Shown: piece after piece, positions 41,579-51,082 of the stretch
Layout: each line of letters begins with the position of its first letter
Numbering within the stretch: the stretch's first letter is position 1
Assembly (NCBI GenBank): GCA_017883615.1
Contig: JADGNF010000007.1
Location: 1 to 64,000, forward strand
Direction of reading: 5' to 3'
Length of the DNA stretch: 64,000 nt
From: Candidatus Bathyarchaeota archaeon
GTDB taxonomy: Archaea; Thermoproteota; Bathyarchaeia; Bathyarchaeales; Bathycorpusculaceae
Program-made: the position numbers and the translations under genes
Notes under the pieces: model-generated
The model's database searches: none
The model's input: the letters and a program-made list of their open reading frames with translations, nothing else
What the model was told of the DNA's origin: nothing

Positions 41579-42316
41579 TTGCGGGATATCTACTCAGTGC
41601 TTTGGGTTGATCTGCGTTTTCTCAGCCGCAATTGGCTTAAGACGTTGGCGACAACGCTTGTGGCGCCGGTGCTTTATTTGTTGGCGTTTGGGTATGGGTT
41701 AGGTCGTGGCGTCACGGTTGAAGGTTATAGCTACCTTGAATTCGTCATCCCAGGAATAATAGCCCTTACTGCCATGACCACGAGTTTCAATGCAGCAGGA
41801 ATGAAACTCCACGTGGACCGTTTATTTTACAAATGTTTCGACGAAGCTTTGATGTCTCCCGTGAGTCCGTTTGCCCTGATTTTTGGGAAAACCCTCATCG
41901 GCGTCGTTCGCGGCTTACTCAGTACAGCTGCTCTTCTTGTTGCTTGTTTTGCGTTCTCGCCTTTGCCCGCCATCAGCGGTTTATTTTGGCTAACCTTAGT
42001 GGTTACATGTTTTGCTTTTTCTTTTTTGGGCGTGCTCGTTGCGTTAATTGCTAAGTCTCATCAGGATATGAGCGTCTTCATGAGTCTTGTGATTTTACCG
42101 ATGTCTTTTCTTAGCGGCACCTTCTTTTCCCTAAACCAATTGCCCACCGCATTAAGGATCGTCCTTTCGTTTTCGCCCTTAACCCACACGAGCGTGTGCT
42201 TACGTGCTTCTGCTTTGGGTCAACCGTTTCCATGGGGGTCTATGGCTGTCCTGTTAGGGTTCGGAGCTGCATTCTTCGGTTTATGTTTCGTCGCCTTACG
42301 AAGAGCCAGCTTATAG
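41579..42316 (+). CDS. ABC-2 type transporter permease
   Basis: A 245-residue membrane protein starting at TTG, with six predicted helices and the ABC-2 permease core (FVIPGIIALTAMTTSFNAAG; LPMSFLSGTFFSLNQLP). With the upstream ATPase it makes a DrrAB-like exporter. The substrate is unknown. The radical SAM product would be a candidate, because the pair lies immediately downstream on the same strand. Confidence 0.93.
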   Translation: MRDIYSVLWVDLRFLSRNWLKTLATTLVAPVLYLLAFGYGLGRGVTVEGYSYLEFVIPGIIALTAMTTSFNAAGMKLHVDRLFYKCFDEALMSPVSPFALIFGKTLIGVVRGLLSTAALLVACFAFSPLPAISGLFWLTLVVTCFAFSFLGVLVALIAKSHQDMSVFMSLVILPMSFLSGTFFSLNQLPTALRIVLSFSPLTHTSVCLRASALGQPFPWGSMAVLLGFGAAFFGLCFVALRRASL

Positions 42317-42408
42317 TTGGCAGTTGAGATTTTAAACTGTTGAGAACGCCTAAATCTATGTTAATGTAATTTCGGTTTTCCAATGTGATGTGAATTGGTT
42401 TGATTCAA

Positions 42409-42419
42409 TTTTATATAGG
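42409..42419 (+). promoter_or_regulatory. TATA box of the hox operon
   Basis: TTTTATATAGG lies ~80 bases upstream of the hoxE start, predicting a ~55-base leader. No second promoter is obvious inside the operon, whose genes overlap or nearly touch. Confidence 0.55.
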
Positions 42420-42496
42420 AAAAATGTATTATCTTCTATGTTGCAAGTTCATCTTGCAGAAAACTGTGTTTATCAAAATGGGAGAGTAGACCGAGC

Positions 42497-42985
42497 ATGT
42501 TGAAGGATGACAATCGTAAAGCGATGATAGACAAAGTTATGAAGGAACATAATTACGAGGAAAGCTCCCTTCTAGAGATTCTTCACAAAGCCCAAGACTC
42601 ATATGGGTACCTCGACAAGATCCTTTTAACATACATCGCGAAGTCTCTGACCCTTCCGCCCAGCCATGTGCTCGGGGTAGCCACTTTTTATAGCTTCTTT
42701 AAACTTAAGGCGCCAGGAGAACATGTCGTTACAGGTTGTTTAGGCACAGCCTGCTACGTAAAGTCGGTGGACGACATAATGACTGCAATTGAACATGACT
42801 TTAACATTAAACGAGGAGGCTCAACCCCAGATGGCAAGCTTTCCCTGTTCATAACCAGATGTATTGGAGCATGTGCTATGGCACCAAACATCATCGTAGA
42901 CGATGAAGTCATCGGAAAAGCTACCAAAGAAGTTGTGGTTGAACGCGTGCGGCTTGCACTTGAAGGCGGAGGCAGAAGAAGATGA
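42497..42985 (+). CDS. hoxE: Bidirectional NiFe hydrogenase subunit HoxE (NuoE-like)
   Basis: A 162-residue thioredoxin-fold [2Fe-2S] protein. Cluster cysteines are C81, C86, C122 and C126 (GCLGTAC...RCIGAC). The helical N-terminus (LLEILHKAQDSYGYLD...GVATFYSFF) is typical of NuoE/HoxE. It passes electrons between HoxF and other clusters of the diaphorase module. It overlaps hoxF by four bases and is first in the E-F-U-Y-H order known from cyanobacteria. Confidence 0.93.
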   Translation: MLKDDNRKAMIDKVMKEHNYEESSLLEILHKAQDSYGYLDKILLTYIAKSLTLPPSHVLGVATFYSFFKLKAPGEHVVTGCLGTACYVKSVDDIMTAIEHDFNIKRGGSTPDGKLSLFITRCIGACAMAPNIIVDDEVIGKATKEVVVERVRLALEGGGRRR

Positions 42986-44643
42986 AGCTAGCTGATTTGC
43001 AGAAAATAGCTGAACACGAAGTTGACTTCCAACGTGCTTACAAGCACCGCATAAATGTTTGCTGTTCAAGCGGTTGCGTACCATTCGGGGCACTTAAAGT
43101 ATTGAAAGCCTTTGAGGACGCAGTGAAAGAGTTCAGCGTGGAAAAGGATTGTAAGGTTGCCAAAACGGGCTGCGTCGGGACATGTTCAGTTGGTCCGGCC
43201 GTAATCATAGAGCCAGGTGACTACCTCTACCAAAGTGTGACGCCTGAAAGAGTGCGGGAAACTGTGCGCGACCACATAGTTCTCGGTTTACCTGTTAAAG
43301 ATATGCTTTATCACAGCGAGGATTTCTTCAAGAAACAGCATCGGTTAGTTTTGAGGAACGCGGGTAAGATTGATCCCTCAAGGATTGAGGATTACATCGC
43401 AATGGGTGGTTACTCTGCTATCGTTAAGTGTTTGGCAACGATGACTCCTCAAGGCGTCATCTACGAAGTTACTCGTAGCGGTCTCCGAGGCAGAGGTGGG
43501 GCAGGCTTCCCAACAGGCCAAAAATGGAGCCTTGTTGCAAGGTCACACAGCACACCAAAGTACATCGTTGCTAACTTGGATGAGGGCGATCCAGGCGTTT
43601 TCGCGAATCGGACCCTCGCCGAAGCTGACCCGCACGCGATCCTTGAGGGTATGCTTATAGCAGCCTACGCTGTAGGCGCGGAGAAAGGCTACATTTACAT
43701 TCGTGCTGAATATCCGCTCGCGATTCAAACGCTGCAGAAAGCTATCGTCCAAGCCCGAGCCATGACATTACTGGGGGATAGCGTGCTCGAAACCCCTTTC
43801 AAGTTTGATTTAGAACTGCGTTTCGGGGCAGGTGCGTTCGTTGCTGGCGAAGAAACAGCAATTCTTGCATCAGTTGAAGGACGCAGAGCTATGCCTCGCC
43901 CCCGCCCACCATACCCCGCAAACTCGGGTCTGTGGGGCAAACCAACCCTCATCCAAAACGTCGAAACCCTTGCTAACATTCCCGTCATTATCCAAAACGG
44001 CGGCGAATGGTTCTCCAAAGTCGGCACCACAAAATGCTCCGGAACCAAATGCTTCTCTTTGACCGGGCAAATCAACAACCCCGGCCTAATCGAGGTCCCC
44101 ATGGGAATTACATTGCGGGAGGTCGTTTTCGAAATCGGCGGTGGCATCCAAAATAACCGGCCCTTCAAAGCAGTCCTCGTTGGCGGACCTTCAGGCGGCT
44201 GCCTGCCCGAAGCTCTTCTGGATTTACCCATAGACTACGACTCCTTAACAAAAGTGGGTGCCATAATGGGAAGCGGCGGCATCGTAGTCATAGATGACCA
44301 ATCCTGTATGGTGGATACCGCGAAGTTCTTCACGGACTTCTGTGTCGAGGAGTCCTGCGGCAAATGCGTGCCCTGCAGGGCGGGTTTGGTCAAGGTGCAG
44401 GAGATTTTTAACCGTATAACAACCGGCGATGGCAAAGTTGAAGACATCGCCGCATTGGACAAAGCGGGCAACTATATCAAAGAGGCAAGTCTTTGCGGTT
44501 TAGGGCAGACTGCTCCGAACCCCGTGTTGACGACTCTACGGTATTTCCGAGATGAATACTTGGAGCACATAGTAGACAAGAAGTGTCGTGCGGGAAAATG
44601 TTTCAGGAACTTGGTGAAAGAAGAAGAGGTTGAGGACCAATGA
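42982..44643 (+). CDS. hoxF: Hydrogenase diaphorase subunit HoxF (NuoF-like)
   Basis: A 553-residue flavoprotein. An N-terminal thioredoxin-like [2Fe-2S] domain (C28, C32, C64, C68) precedes the NuoF-type FMN/NAD(H)-binding core with GRGGAGFPTGQKW (~171) and EPGDPG-like NLDEGDPGVF. The C-terminal 4Fe-4S site is ESCGKCVPCRAGL (~458). It couples NAD(P)H to the iron-sulfur chain. It overlaps both hoxE and hoxU by four bases. The domain layout matches HoxF/HydB. Confidence 0.94.
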   Translation: MKLADLQKIAEHEVDFQRAYKHRINVCCSSGCVPFGALKVLKAFEDAVKEFSVEKDCKVAKTGCVGTCSVGPAVIIEPGDYLYQSVTPERVRETVRDHIVLGLPVKDMLYHSEDFFKKQHRLVLRNAGKIDPSRIEDYIAMGGYSAIVKCLATMTPQGVIYEVTRSGLRGRGGAGFPTGQKWSLVARSHSTPKYIVANLDEGDPGVFANRTLAEADPHAILEGMLIAAYAVGAEKGYIYIRAEYPLAIQTLQKAIVQARAMTLLGDSVLETPFKFDLELRFGAGAFVAGEETAILASVEGRRAMPRPRPPYPANSGLWGKPTLIQNVETLANIPVIIQNGGEWFSKVGTTKCSGTKCFSLTGQINNPGLIEVPMGITLREVVFEIGGGIQNNRPFKAVLVGGPSGGCLPEALLDLPIDYDSLTKVGAIMGSGGIVVIDDQSCMVDTAKFFTDFCVEESCGKCVPCRAGLVKVQEIFNRITTGDGKVEDIAALDKAGNYIKEASLCGLGQTAPNPVLTTLRYFRDEYLEHIVDKKCRAGKCFRNLVKEEEVEDQ

Positions 44644-45344
44644 GCGCTGGAACCGTTAAGTTGAAAATTGACAACATTGAAGTGAATGTGCCGGAGGGAA
44701 CTATGATTTTGGAGGCTGCAAGAGCCAACGGCGTAGTTATTCCGACACTGTGTGACGTGGAAGGGTTGACCGCCTATGGTGGCTGCCGTATGTGCATGGT
44801 CGAAATCCATGGCTCCCCCAAACTGTTCGCTTCATGCGTAACACCTGTCAGCACAGGCATGGAAATCGTTACCCAATCCGACAAACTTAAAGAATACCGC
44901 AAGATGGCACTCCAATTTATCCTTTCCGAGCGAAGCCACATCTGTTCCGTCTGCGTCGCCAACAATTCATGCGAACTCCAAAAACTTGCTAACGAATTGG
45001 GCGTGGATCACGTGCAGTTTGAGCGTGAATGGACCAGCTTTCCAGTCGACAGCACCCACGACTTCCTCGTGCTGGACCGGAACCGATGCATCCTTTGCAC
45101 CCGTTGTGTTCGGGTTTGCGACGAAATCGAAGGCGTTCACACACTGGATCTAAAGCTCCGCGGGAAAGATGAGCAAGTTATAGTTGACCTTGACGACCAA
45201 TGGGGCGAATCGACTTCGTGCACTTCGTGTCGGAAATGCGCGAAAGTCTGCCCCGTGGGCGCCATATACGTTGAAGGTGAAGCTTTGTCAGAAACCAAAG
45301 ACAAGAATGTAGCTAAATTTGTGCTCTCGAGGAGGAACCGTTAA
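44640..45344 (+). CDS. hoxU: Hydrogenase diaphorase subunit HoxU (NuoG N-terminus-like)
   Basis: A 234-residue iron-sulfur protein. Residues ~1-80 are a [2Fe-2S] ferredoxin (CDVEGLTAYGGCRMC, then FASC). A His-Cys 4Fe-4S motif follows (HICSVCVANNSC, ~100), then two 4Fe-4S ferredoxin motifs (CILCTRCVRVC and CTSCRKCAKVCP). It wires HoxF to the hydrogenase module. It overlaps hoxF by four bases and hoxY by one. Confidence 0.94.
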   Translation: MSAGTVKLKIDNIEVNVPEGTMILEAARANGVVIPTLCDVEGLTAYGGCRMCMVEIHGSPKLFASCVTPVSTGMEIVTQSDKLKEYRKMALQFILSERSHICSVCVANNSCELQKLANELGVDHVQFEREWTSFPVDSTHDFLVLDRNRCILCTRCVRVCDEIEGVHTLDLKLRGKDEQVIVDLDDQWGESTSCTSCRKCAKVCPVGAIYVEGEALSETKDKNVAKFVLSRRNR

Positions 45345-45886
45345 TGCCAGATCCCGCTAAAGTGAGGGTCGCAACCATTTGGCTCAGCGGCTGTTCTGGC
45401 TGCCACATGTCGTTTTTAGATCAGGACGAGGCGCTGATTGATTTGGCGCAGCAAATCCAACTAGTCTACAGCCCCATTGTGGACATCAAGGTGTTTCCCG
45501 AAAACGTTGACGTCACTTTGGTTGAGGGCGCTGTTGCAAATGAGGACCAGCAGGAACTGCTAAAGTTTGCCCGGGTCCGCACAAAAATTCTGATTTCCCT
45601 TGGAGACTGTGCCGTTACCGGAAACGTTACGGGTCTAAGAAACTCTCTTAGCAACAGCCCTCAAGCAACGTTGACCCGTGCGTTCATCGAAACGGCTGAT
45701 GTGAACCCGCAAATCCCCACTGATGTCCCAGCGTTGCTTCCAAAAGCGCTTCCGTTGCACGAAGTGGTGAAGGTGGACTACTACATTCCGGGTTGTCCGC
45801 CGCCTGCTGGTCTCATCAACTGGGTCATCGGTCGGTTGATGCGTGGGTTGCCTGTGAATATGGAAGGGAGAAGCAAATTCGGATAG
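45344..45886 (+). CDS. hoxY: NiFe hydrogenase small subunit HoxY
   Basis: A 180-residue small subunit. The proximal-cluster cysteines appear as SGCSGCH (C17, C20), GDCAVTGN (~90) and PGCPPPA (~151). It lacks Tat signal and extra clusters, so it is the short cytosolic form of group 3 hydrogenases. It is followed 12 bases later by the large subunit. Confidence 0.95.
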   Translation: MPDPAKVRVATIWLSGCSGCHMSFLDQDEALIDLAQQIQLVYSPIVDIKVFPENVDVTLVEGAVANEDQQELLKFARVRTKILISLGDCAVTGNVTGLRNSLSNSPQATLTRAFIETADVNPQIPTDVPALLPKALPLHEVVKVDYYIPGCPPPAGLINWVIGRLMRGLPVNMEGRSKFG

Positions 45887-45898
45887 GAGACAAATGAA

Positions 45899-47323
45899 AT
45901 GAAGGAAATTGTGATAAACCCAATTACACGAATTGAGGGACACGCCAAAGTAACCATACAACTCAACGAGGATTTGTCGGTCAAAGAGGCGCGGTTCCAG
46001 GTCACTGATTTTCGGGGCTTCGAGAAATTCACCGAGGGCAGACCCTTTTACGAGATGCCCAGCATCACCAGTCGCGCATGTGGCATATGCCCTGTCAGCC
46101 ACCTTTTGGCTTCCGCGAAAGCGTGCGACGAAATCGTAGCCGTCAAAGTCCCCCCAACCGCTGTGAAACTGCGGCGCCTCATACACATGGGCCAAATGAT
46201 CCAATCTCACGCCCTCAACTTCTTCCACCTATCCGCCCCTGACTTCCTACTGGGTATGGACGCTGACCCCGCTATCCGAAACGTGTTCGGCTTAATCGAG
46301 AAAAACCCCGACTTAGCCCGCCAGGGAATCAGGTTACGTAGGTTCGGGCAAGAAATTATCGAGAACGTCGCGGGCAAGAAGATTCACTCTAGCGAGTGGA
46401 TTGTTCCGGGGGGTGCGAAGTGGCCTTTGACGAGGGAGCGGGCGGATTACTTGAAATCAAATCTGCCGGAGGCGTTGACGACGACTTTGCAGACGATTGG
46501 GATGTTTAAGACGTGGTTTAGCGGCTGCACCGAGGAAGTTGCGACGTACGGCGACTTCCCAAGCTACTACCTCGGTTTGGTTACTGCGGACGGCGGCTTG
46601 GAAATGTACGATGGAAACATCCGCGTCATGGACAACGATGGCAACATCGTTGCGGATCAGCTGGACCCCGACAAGTACCTCGATTACATTGGCGAAGCCG
46701 TAGAACCTTACAGTTACATGAAGTTCCCCTACTACAAGCCGCTCGGATACCCCGCTGGAATGTACCGTGTCGGACCCCTCGCACGACTGAACATAAGCAG
46801 CCACTGCGGTACCCCGCTCGCCGACGAAGAACTCAAAGAATTCAAAAAACTAGGCAAAAACGGCGTCGTTCAATCCACCTTCCACTACCACTACGCACGA
46901 CTCATCGAAACGTTGTTCTGCATCGAAAAAGCCAAAGAACTCCTTGAAGACCCAGAAATTCTCAGCGAACACGTTTGCCGCAAAGTCTACGCCAACAACA
47001 ACGAAGGCGTGGGCGTCGCAGAAGCCCCGCGCGGAACCCTAATCCACCACTACAAAGTTGACGATAACGGCATGATAACCAAAGTCAACATGATAATCGC
47101 CACTGAACACAACAACCTCGCCTACAACAAAGCCGTCACTCAGGTCGCTCAGAAATACGTGAAAGCCGAAACCCTCACCGAAGGCATGCTGAATCGCGTC
47201 GAATCCGTTATCCGAAGTTTCGACCCATGCCTGAGTTGCGCCACGCACGCAGTTGGACAGATGCCTTTGGACATCCAACTGCTCGACAGTCAAGGGAAGC
47301 AGCTGGATCGAAAAACCCGTTAA
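45899..47323 (+). CDS. hoxH: NiFe hydrogenase large subunit HoxH
   Basis: A 474-residue catalytic subunit. The N-terminal nickel-binding motif is RACGICPVSH (C61, C64) and the C-terminal one is DPCLSCATH (C444, C447). A 24-residue tail after H450 is the part normally removed by a dedicated endopeptidase after nickel insertion. No such protease or hyp maturation gene is in the window. With HoxEFUY it forms a group 3d-type NAD(P)-linked bidirectional hydrogenase. Confidence 0.95.
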   Translation: MKEIVINPITRIEGHAKVTIQLNEDLSVKEARFQVTDFRGFEKFTEGRPFYEMPSITSRACGICPVSHLLASAKACDEIVAVKVPPTAVKLRRLIHMGQMIQSHALNFFHLSAPDFLLGMDADPAIRNVFGLIEKNPDLARQGIRLRRFGQEIIENVAGKKIHSSEWIVPGGAKWPLTRERADYLKSNLPEALTTTLQTIGMFKTWFSGCTEEVATYGDFPSYYLGLVTADGGLEMYDGNIRVMDNDGNIVADQLDPDKYLDYIGEAVEPYSYMKFPYYKPLGYPAGMYRVGPLARLNISSHCGTPLADEELKEFKKLGKNGVVQSTFHYHYARLIETLFCIEKAKELLEDPEILSEHVCRKVYANNNEGVGVAEAPRGTLIHHYKVDDNGMITKVNMIIATEHNNLAYNKAVTQVAQKYVKAETLTEGMLNRVESVIRSFDPCLSCATHAVGQMPLDIQLLDSQGKQLDRKTR

Positions 47324-47341
47324 CCGCGGTTCTTTTCTTTT

Positions 47342-49288
47342 CTACATTTTGTCTGGCGCAATAACTCCAATAAGGTTCAACGCGTTGCTAAGGACGGTTC
47401 TTATCGCGTCAGTTAAGGCTAGTCTTGCTCGAGTTATTTCGACGGTTTCGGCTTTTATGACGGGTAGTGCGTTGTAGAAGGTGTTGAATTTGTCGGCAAG
47501 GGCGTTGGCGTAGTCGGCTATCATGTTGGGTTTGAGGTAGTCTGCGCATTCGATGAAGGCGTCAGGGAAGCTTGCGACGGCGATGATGAGTTCGTGTTCG
47601 AGGTTTTCTTTAAGGCACGCGTAGTTGACGTTTTCGGGGTTTTTGTTGGCTTTGCGCAATATGCTGCAGGCTCTGGCGTGGGTGTACTGGACGTAGGGGG
47701 CGCTATTGGTTTCGAAGTTCAAAACGCGGTCCCAAGTGAACACGACAGGTTTGCCAGGATCCACGTCGACCAGTGCATAGCGGACTGCGCCGATGCCCAC
47801 AAAGTTGGCGATGTTACGTTTTTCATCCTCGGTTAACATAGGGGACCGTTTGGAAACTTCCTCATACGCACGTTTTACTGCTTCGTCGAGAACCTCGTCA
47901 AAAGTGATGTAGTGCCCTCGGCGGCTACTCATCTTGTACCCGGGTAAGGTGACGAGGCTGTAGCCGAAATGTACGAGGTTTTCGGCCTGTTTGCTCAGTC
48001 CAAGCGCATAGAGGGCAACTTTGAGCTGGAGCTGGGCTAGTGATTGTTCCATGCCGATGACGTTGACCACTTTTTGGGCACGCTCAAACTTCCACAACGT
48101 GTAAGCCACGTCCCGCGTAGTATAAAGTGTGGTGCCGTCTGCGCGGACCAACGTAAGCGGTGGAACCTCTTGTTCCTCACGCAACCCAAGTTTCTTGCGC
48201 AAATCCATTTTGGCGATGACTTTCTCTGCGTCAAACTCTAGCACGCCATTTTCGTTGTGGACAAAACCCGATGCTTCGAGTTGCCCCAGAACCTTCGAAA
48301 CTTGCCCATTCCACACAAAATCGCTTTCCCAATCCCAAGAATCATATGAAATGTTGACTTTGCGCTGGGTCTTGCGGAAGCCCTCCAAGCACAGTTCGCT
48401 CACTTCGCGGATGAGTGCCCGCGCGTTGGGTTCGCCGTCTTCGTAGCAGCGGTTTAGGCGGTTGATTTCTTCTTCGGGGTTTTTGTCTTCGCCGATCTTC
48501 TCCAACAGCGCCTTGAAGAGCTTGGGGTATTTGCCTTCCAATTCCTCCGCGATGGTCATCCATTCGTCGAGGTCCTTGGTGATTTTCGCAACTTCCTCGG
48601 TTGGCTCAACCTTCTTTGCGAGTTCCATCTGTCGGTTAAGCTTTTTTATCTCCACAAGGCAAGCGGTTACGGTGTATATTTTGCCCACGAACAGATCCGC
48701 TTTCTCGTCGGGTACGGGTTTGCTCAGTTTCGCATATCCGTATGCGACTACACTGCTTTGGCGTCCAACATCGTCGATGTAGTAATGTCGGGAAACCTCG
48801 TTTCCGCGGCGCGAAAGGATGCGTGCTAAGGCATCGCCCAGCATTGGGTTTCGTGCCTGCCCTATGTGAATGGGGTGTAGCGGGTTAACGCTGGTGTGCT
48901 CGACAATGATTTTAGTAGGCTTATCCGTTTTGATAAAGCCAAACTCCTGCCCCAACTGCCCGATAGACTCCAGCGTAAAGGCGGAGAACTTGGCGAAGTT
49001 AACGTAAAAGTTCACGTAGCCACCTGCAGGCTCCACCTTCTCCACCATAACGAACCGGGTTTTGTCTGCGGCTTTTGCAAGTTGAGCTGCAAGGTCGGCG
49101 GGTTTTTTCTTGAGGTTTTTGGCTAGTTCAAAACTTACGGAGGAAGCCAGTTGCCCAAAGTTTGGGTTGTTTGGCTTGCTCATGGGGAACGTTTCGATTT
49201 TTGCTTCTGGAATTGTCGTTTTTAATGCGGCGGCTAGAACGTTTTCGCATTCGCGCCGGAACTCCGCAAAGGGGTTAACTGAAACCAT
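47342..49288 (-). CDS. argS: Arginyl-tRNA synthetase
   Basis: A 648-residue class I synthetase. The HIGH motif appears as HIGQ within NPLHPIHIGQARN (~138) and the KMSKS motif as KMSSRRGHYITFDE (~466). The N-terminal additive domain (~1-110) and the C-terminal DALR anticodon-binding domain (~530-648, ARACSILRKA) are present. It is convergent with hoxH, 18 bases apart. Confidence 0.96.
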   Translation of the reverse strand: MVSVNPFAEFRRECENVLAAALKTTIPEAKIETFPMSKPNNPNFGQLASSVSFELAKNLKKKPADLAAQLAKAADKTRFVMVEKVEPAGGYVNFYVNFAKFSAFTLESIGQLGQEFGFIKTDKPTKIIVEHTSVNPLHPIHIGQARNPMLGDALARILSRRGNEVSRHYYIDDVGRQSSVVAYGYAKLSKPVPDEKADLFVGKIYTVTACLVEIKKLNRQMELAKKVEPTEEVAKITKDLDEWMTIAEELEGKYPKLFKALLEKIGEDKNPEEEINRLNRCYEDGEPNARALIREVSELCLEGFRKTQRKVNISYDSWDWESDFVWNGQVSKVLGQLEASGFVHNENGVLEFDAEKVIAKMDLRKKLGLREEQEVPPLTLVRADGTTLYTTRDVAYTLWKFERAQKVVNVIGMEQSLAQLQLKVALYALGLSKQAENLVHFGYSLVTLPGYKMSSRRGHYITFDEVLDEAVKRAYEEVSKRSPMLTEDEKRNIANFVGIGAVRYALVDVDPGKPVVFTWDRVLNFETNSAPYVQYTHARACSILRKANKNPENVNYACLKENLEHELIIAVASFPDAFIECADYLKPNMIADYANALADKFNTFYNALPVIKAETVEITRARLALTDAIRTVLSNALNLIGVIAPDKM

Positions 49289-49386
49289 AGATATGCTCTC
49301 CGGGGTTTGTGGAGTTGCATTAAGTTTTTATTGGATGGGTATTTAATTGGAACGTCACTTATCTACATAATGGAAACAGGGTATCT

Positions 49387-50244
49387 ATGAAGACACCCAT
49401 AGTCTACTCCGAAAAGTGTTTAGGCTACGGTAGCTGGCACGTTGAAGGACCAACGCGAGTCAGGAAGGCACAGGAGGTTCTGAGTGAGAAAGGCTACGAG
49501 TTTTTGGAGCCGGCGCCGGCCTGCGACGAAGATCTGTTCGGGGTGCACGATGCTGAATACATCTGGAACCTCAAAAAAGGCTTAGTCGACGATTCTGACA
49601 CGCCCGCATATGAGAATATTTTCGAATTCGCGAAGCTCAGCGCTGGAGCAGCCTGCTTAGCCGCTAAAGTGAAAGGTTTCTCGCTAGCGCGTCCGCCGGG
49701 GCACCATGCCGGAAGATGCGGTGCTGCTTTAGGTGCAGCTACGCGCGGGTTCTGCTACATCAACAACATCGCTGTCGCCGTTAAGAGCCTCGATTTGCCT
49801 ACTTTGATTTTGGACGTTGATGGGCACCATGGAAACGGGACGCAAGAAATTTTTTCCGGCGACCCTAAAGTCTGGTACGTTTCGGTGCATCGGCATCCGC
49901 ATTATCCTGGCACGGGAAATGAGACTGAAGGAAATTGCATCAACTTTGCTTTGCCAGCAGACTGCGGCGAACACATATATCTAGAGACACTGAACAAAGC
50001 CCTCAAGGAAGTTGACAAAAGAAAGTTTGAGGTCGTCGCCATATCCGCCGGATTCGACACGCACAAAAACGACTTAGCTTCTCTGGGCTTAACTGAAAGC
50101 ACATACCGACAGATAGGAAGAAAAATCGGGTCTTTGGGGAAGCCCACATTCTTTGTCTTAGAAGGTGGCTACCGCGGTGAACAAAACGGGATAGACATAG
50201 ACCAACTCTTGTCGGGATTTGAAGAAAACTCCAAATCTTCTTAG
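49387..50244 (+). CDS. Histone deacetylase family hydrolase (AcuC/polyamine deacetylase type)
   Basis: A 285-residue zinc hydrolase of the HDAC superfamily. It keeps the active-site residues: RPPGHHAG (~102), LDVDGHHGNGTQ (~138, zinc Asp/His), SAGFDTHKND (~219, second zinc Asp) and LEGGYRG (~258, catalytic Tyr). Prokaryotic members deacetylate acetyl-lysine, acetylpolyamines or other amides. The substrate cannot be read from sequence; two spermidine-using DHS-type genes lie 5 kb away, which makes a polyamine possible but unproven. Confidence 0.9.
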   Translation: MKTPIVYSEKCLGYGSWHVEGPTRVRKAQEVLSEKGYEFLEPAPACDEDLFGVHDAEYIWNLKKGLVDDSDTPAYENIFEFAKLSAGAACLAAKVKGFSLARPPGHHAGRCGAALGAATRGFCYINNIAVAVKSLDLPTLILDVDGHHGNGTQEIFSGDPKVWYVSVHRHPHYPGTGNETEGNCINFALPADCGEHIYLETLNKALKEVDKRKFEVVAISAGFDTHKNDLASLGLTESTYRQIGRKIGSLGKPTFFVLEGGYRGEQNGIDIDQLLSGFEENSKSS

Positions 50245-50335
50245 CCAACAAATTGTTCGGGTTAAATAAAATCAAGGTTTAGACTAGTGGTGAGAGGCAA
50301 AGTGCCTCGTTGAACTGTTATTTCGCTCCGTGCTG

Positions 50336-50944
50336 CTATTTCTTCTTGTTTCGGCTTTTTTTGTTGAGGGCTTCAAGTTTCTGCGAGAACTTTTGGCTGC
50401 GTGTTTCGGCTTCACCCATAATTGACTTCCAGTCTCTGTTCTTGACTATGGACGCTATGCGTTCGGATTCTGCTGGTAGCTTTGCGATAGTGTCGCTCAT
50501 GCGTTTGTCAGCTTCTTCGTCAGTTGCAATAAGGTCTAGGGCTTCTTCGGGGCAGAACTCTACACATTGGGGTTCGCCGCCGCACAGGTCACAAGCTATG
50601 GCTAAGCCTGTTTCCGGGTGAATGGTTATGCCGCCGTGGTCGCATGCTTGAACACACCAGTCGCATCCCTTGCATTTGTTTTCGTTAACTGTCAGAACGC
50701 CTGTTGCTTCGGCTTGGCTAAGGGCTTTTTCGGGGCATGCTTTGACGCATTTGGCGTCTTCGCAGAATCGGCAGGAAAGTGCAAAGTTGAAAAGGGGCTT
50801 CATTCTTATGACGCGGATTCGTGAATGCAGTGGGTTTTCTTCACCTTTCTCTTGGCTGCAGGCTAATTCGCAGATTCCGCATCCGATGCATTTGCTGGGA
50901 TCGACGGAGACGAATTTCCTTTGGGGAAACTTTACGGATGGCAT
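50336..50944 (-). CDS. Four-cluster 4Fe-4S electron-transfer protein (HycB/CooF-like)
   Basis: A 202-residue ferredoxin-type protein with four cluster motifs: CIGCGICELAC (~20), CRFCEDAKCVKACP (~57), CKGCDWCVQAC (~92) and CDLCGGEPQCVEFCP (~120). The last ~55 residues are helical and basic. Such proteins carry electrons between soluble or membrane oxidoreductases. No catalytic partner is adjacent; the hox operon is 3 kb away on the other strand. Confidence 0.9.
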   Translation of the reverse strand: MPSVKFPQRKFVSVDPSKCIGCGICELACSQEKGEENPLHSRIRVIRMKPLFNFALSCRFCEDAKCVKACPEKALSQAEATGVLTVNENKCKGCDWCVQACDHGGITIHPETGLAIACDLCGGEPQCVEFCPEEALDLIATDEEADKRMSDTIAKLPAESERIASIVKNRDWKSIMGEAETRSQKFSQKLEALNKKSRNKKK

Positions 50945-51082
50945 TTCTGTAATCAGATTCGTTTGGGTTATGTAAATATTTCTGTAAAATCAACAGGTTT
51001 TTTACGGTGCTATGTAGAAAGCGTTTGGGTTTGGCAGATTAGCTTTCCATAGTTTTCTACATGTTAATGGCTTGTTTTTCAT

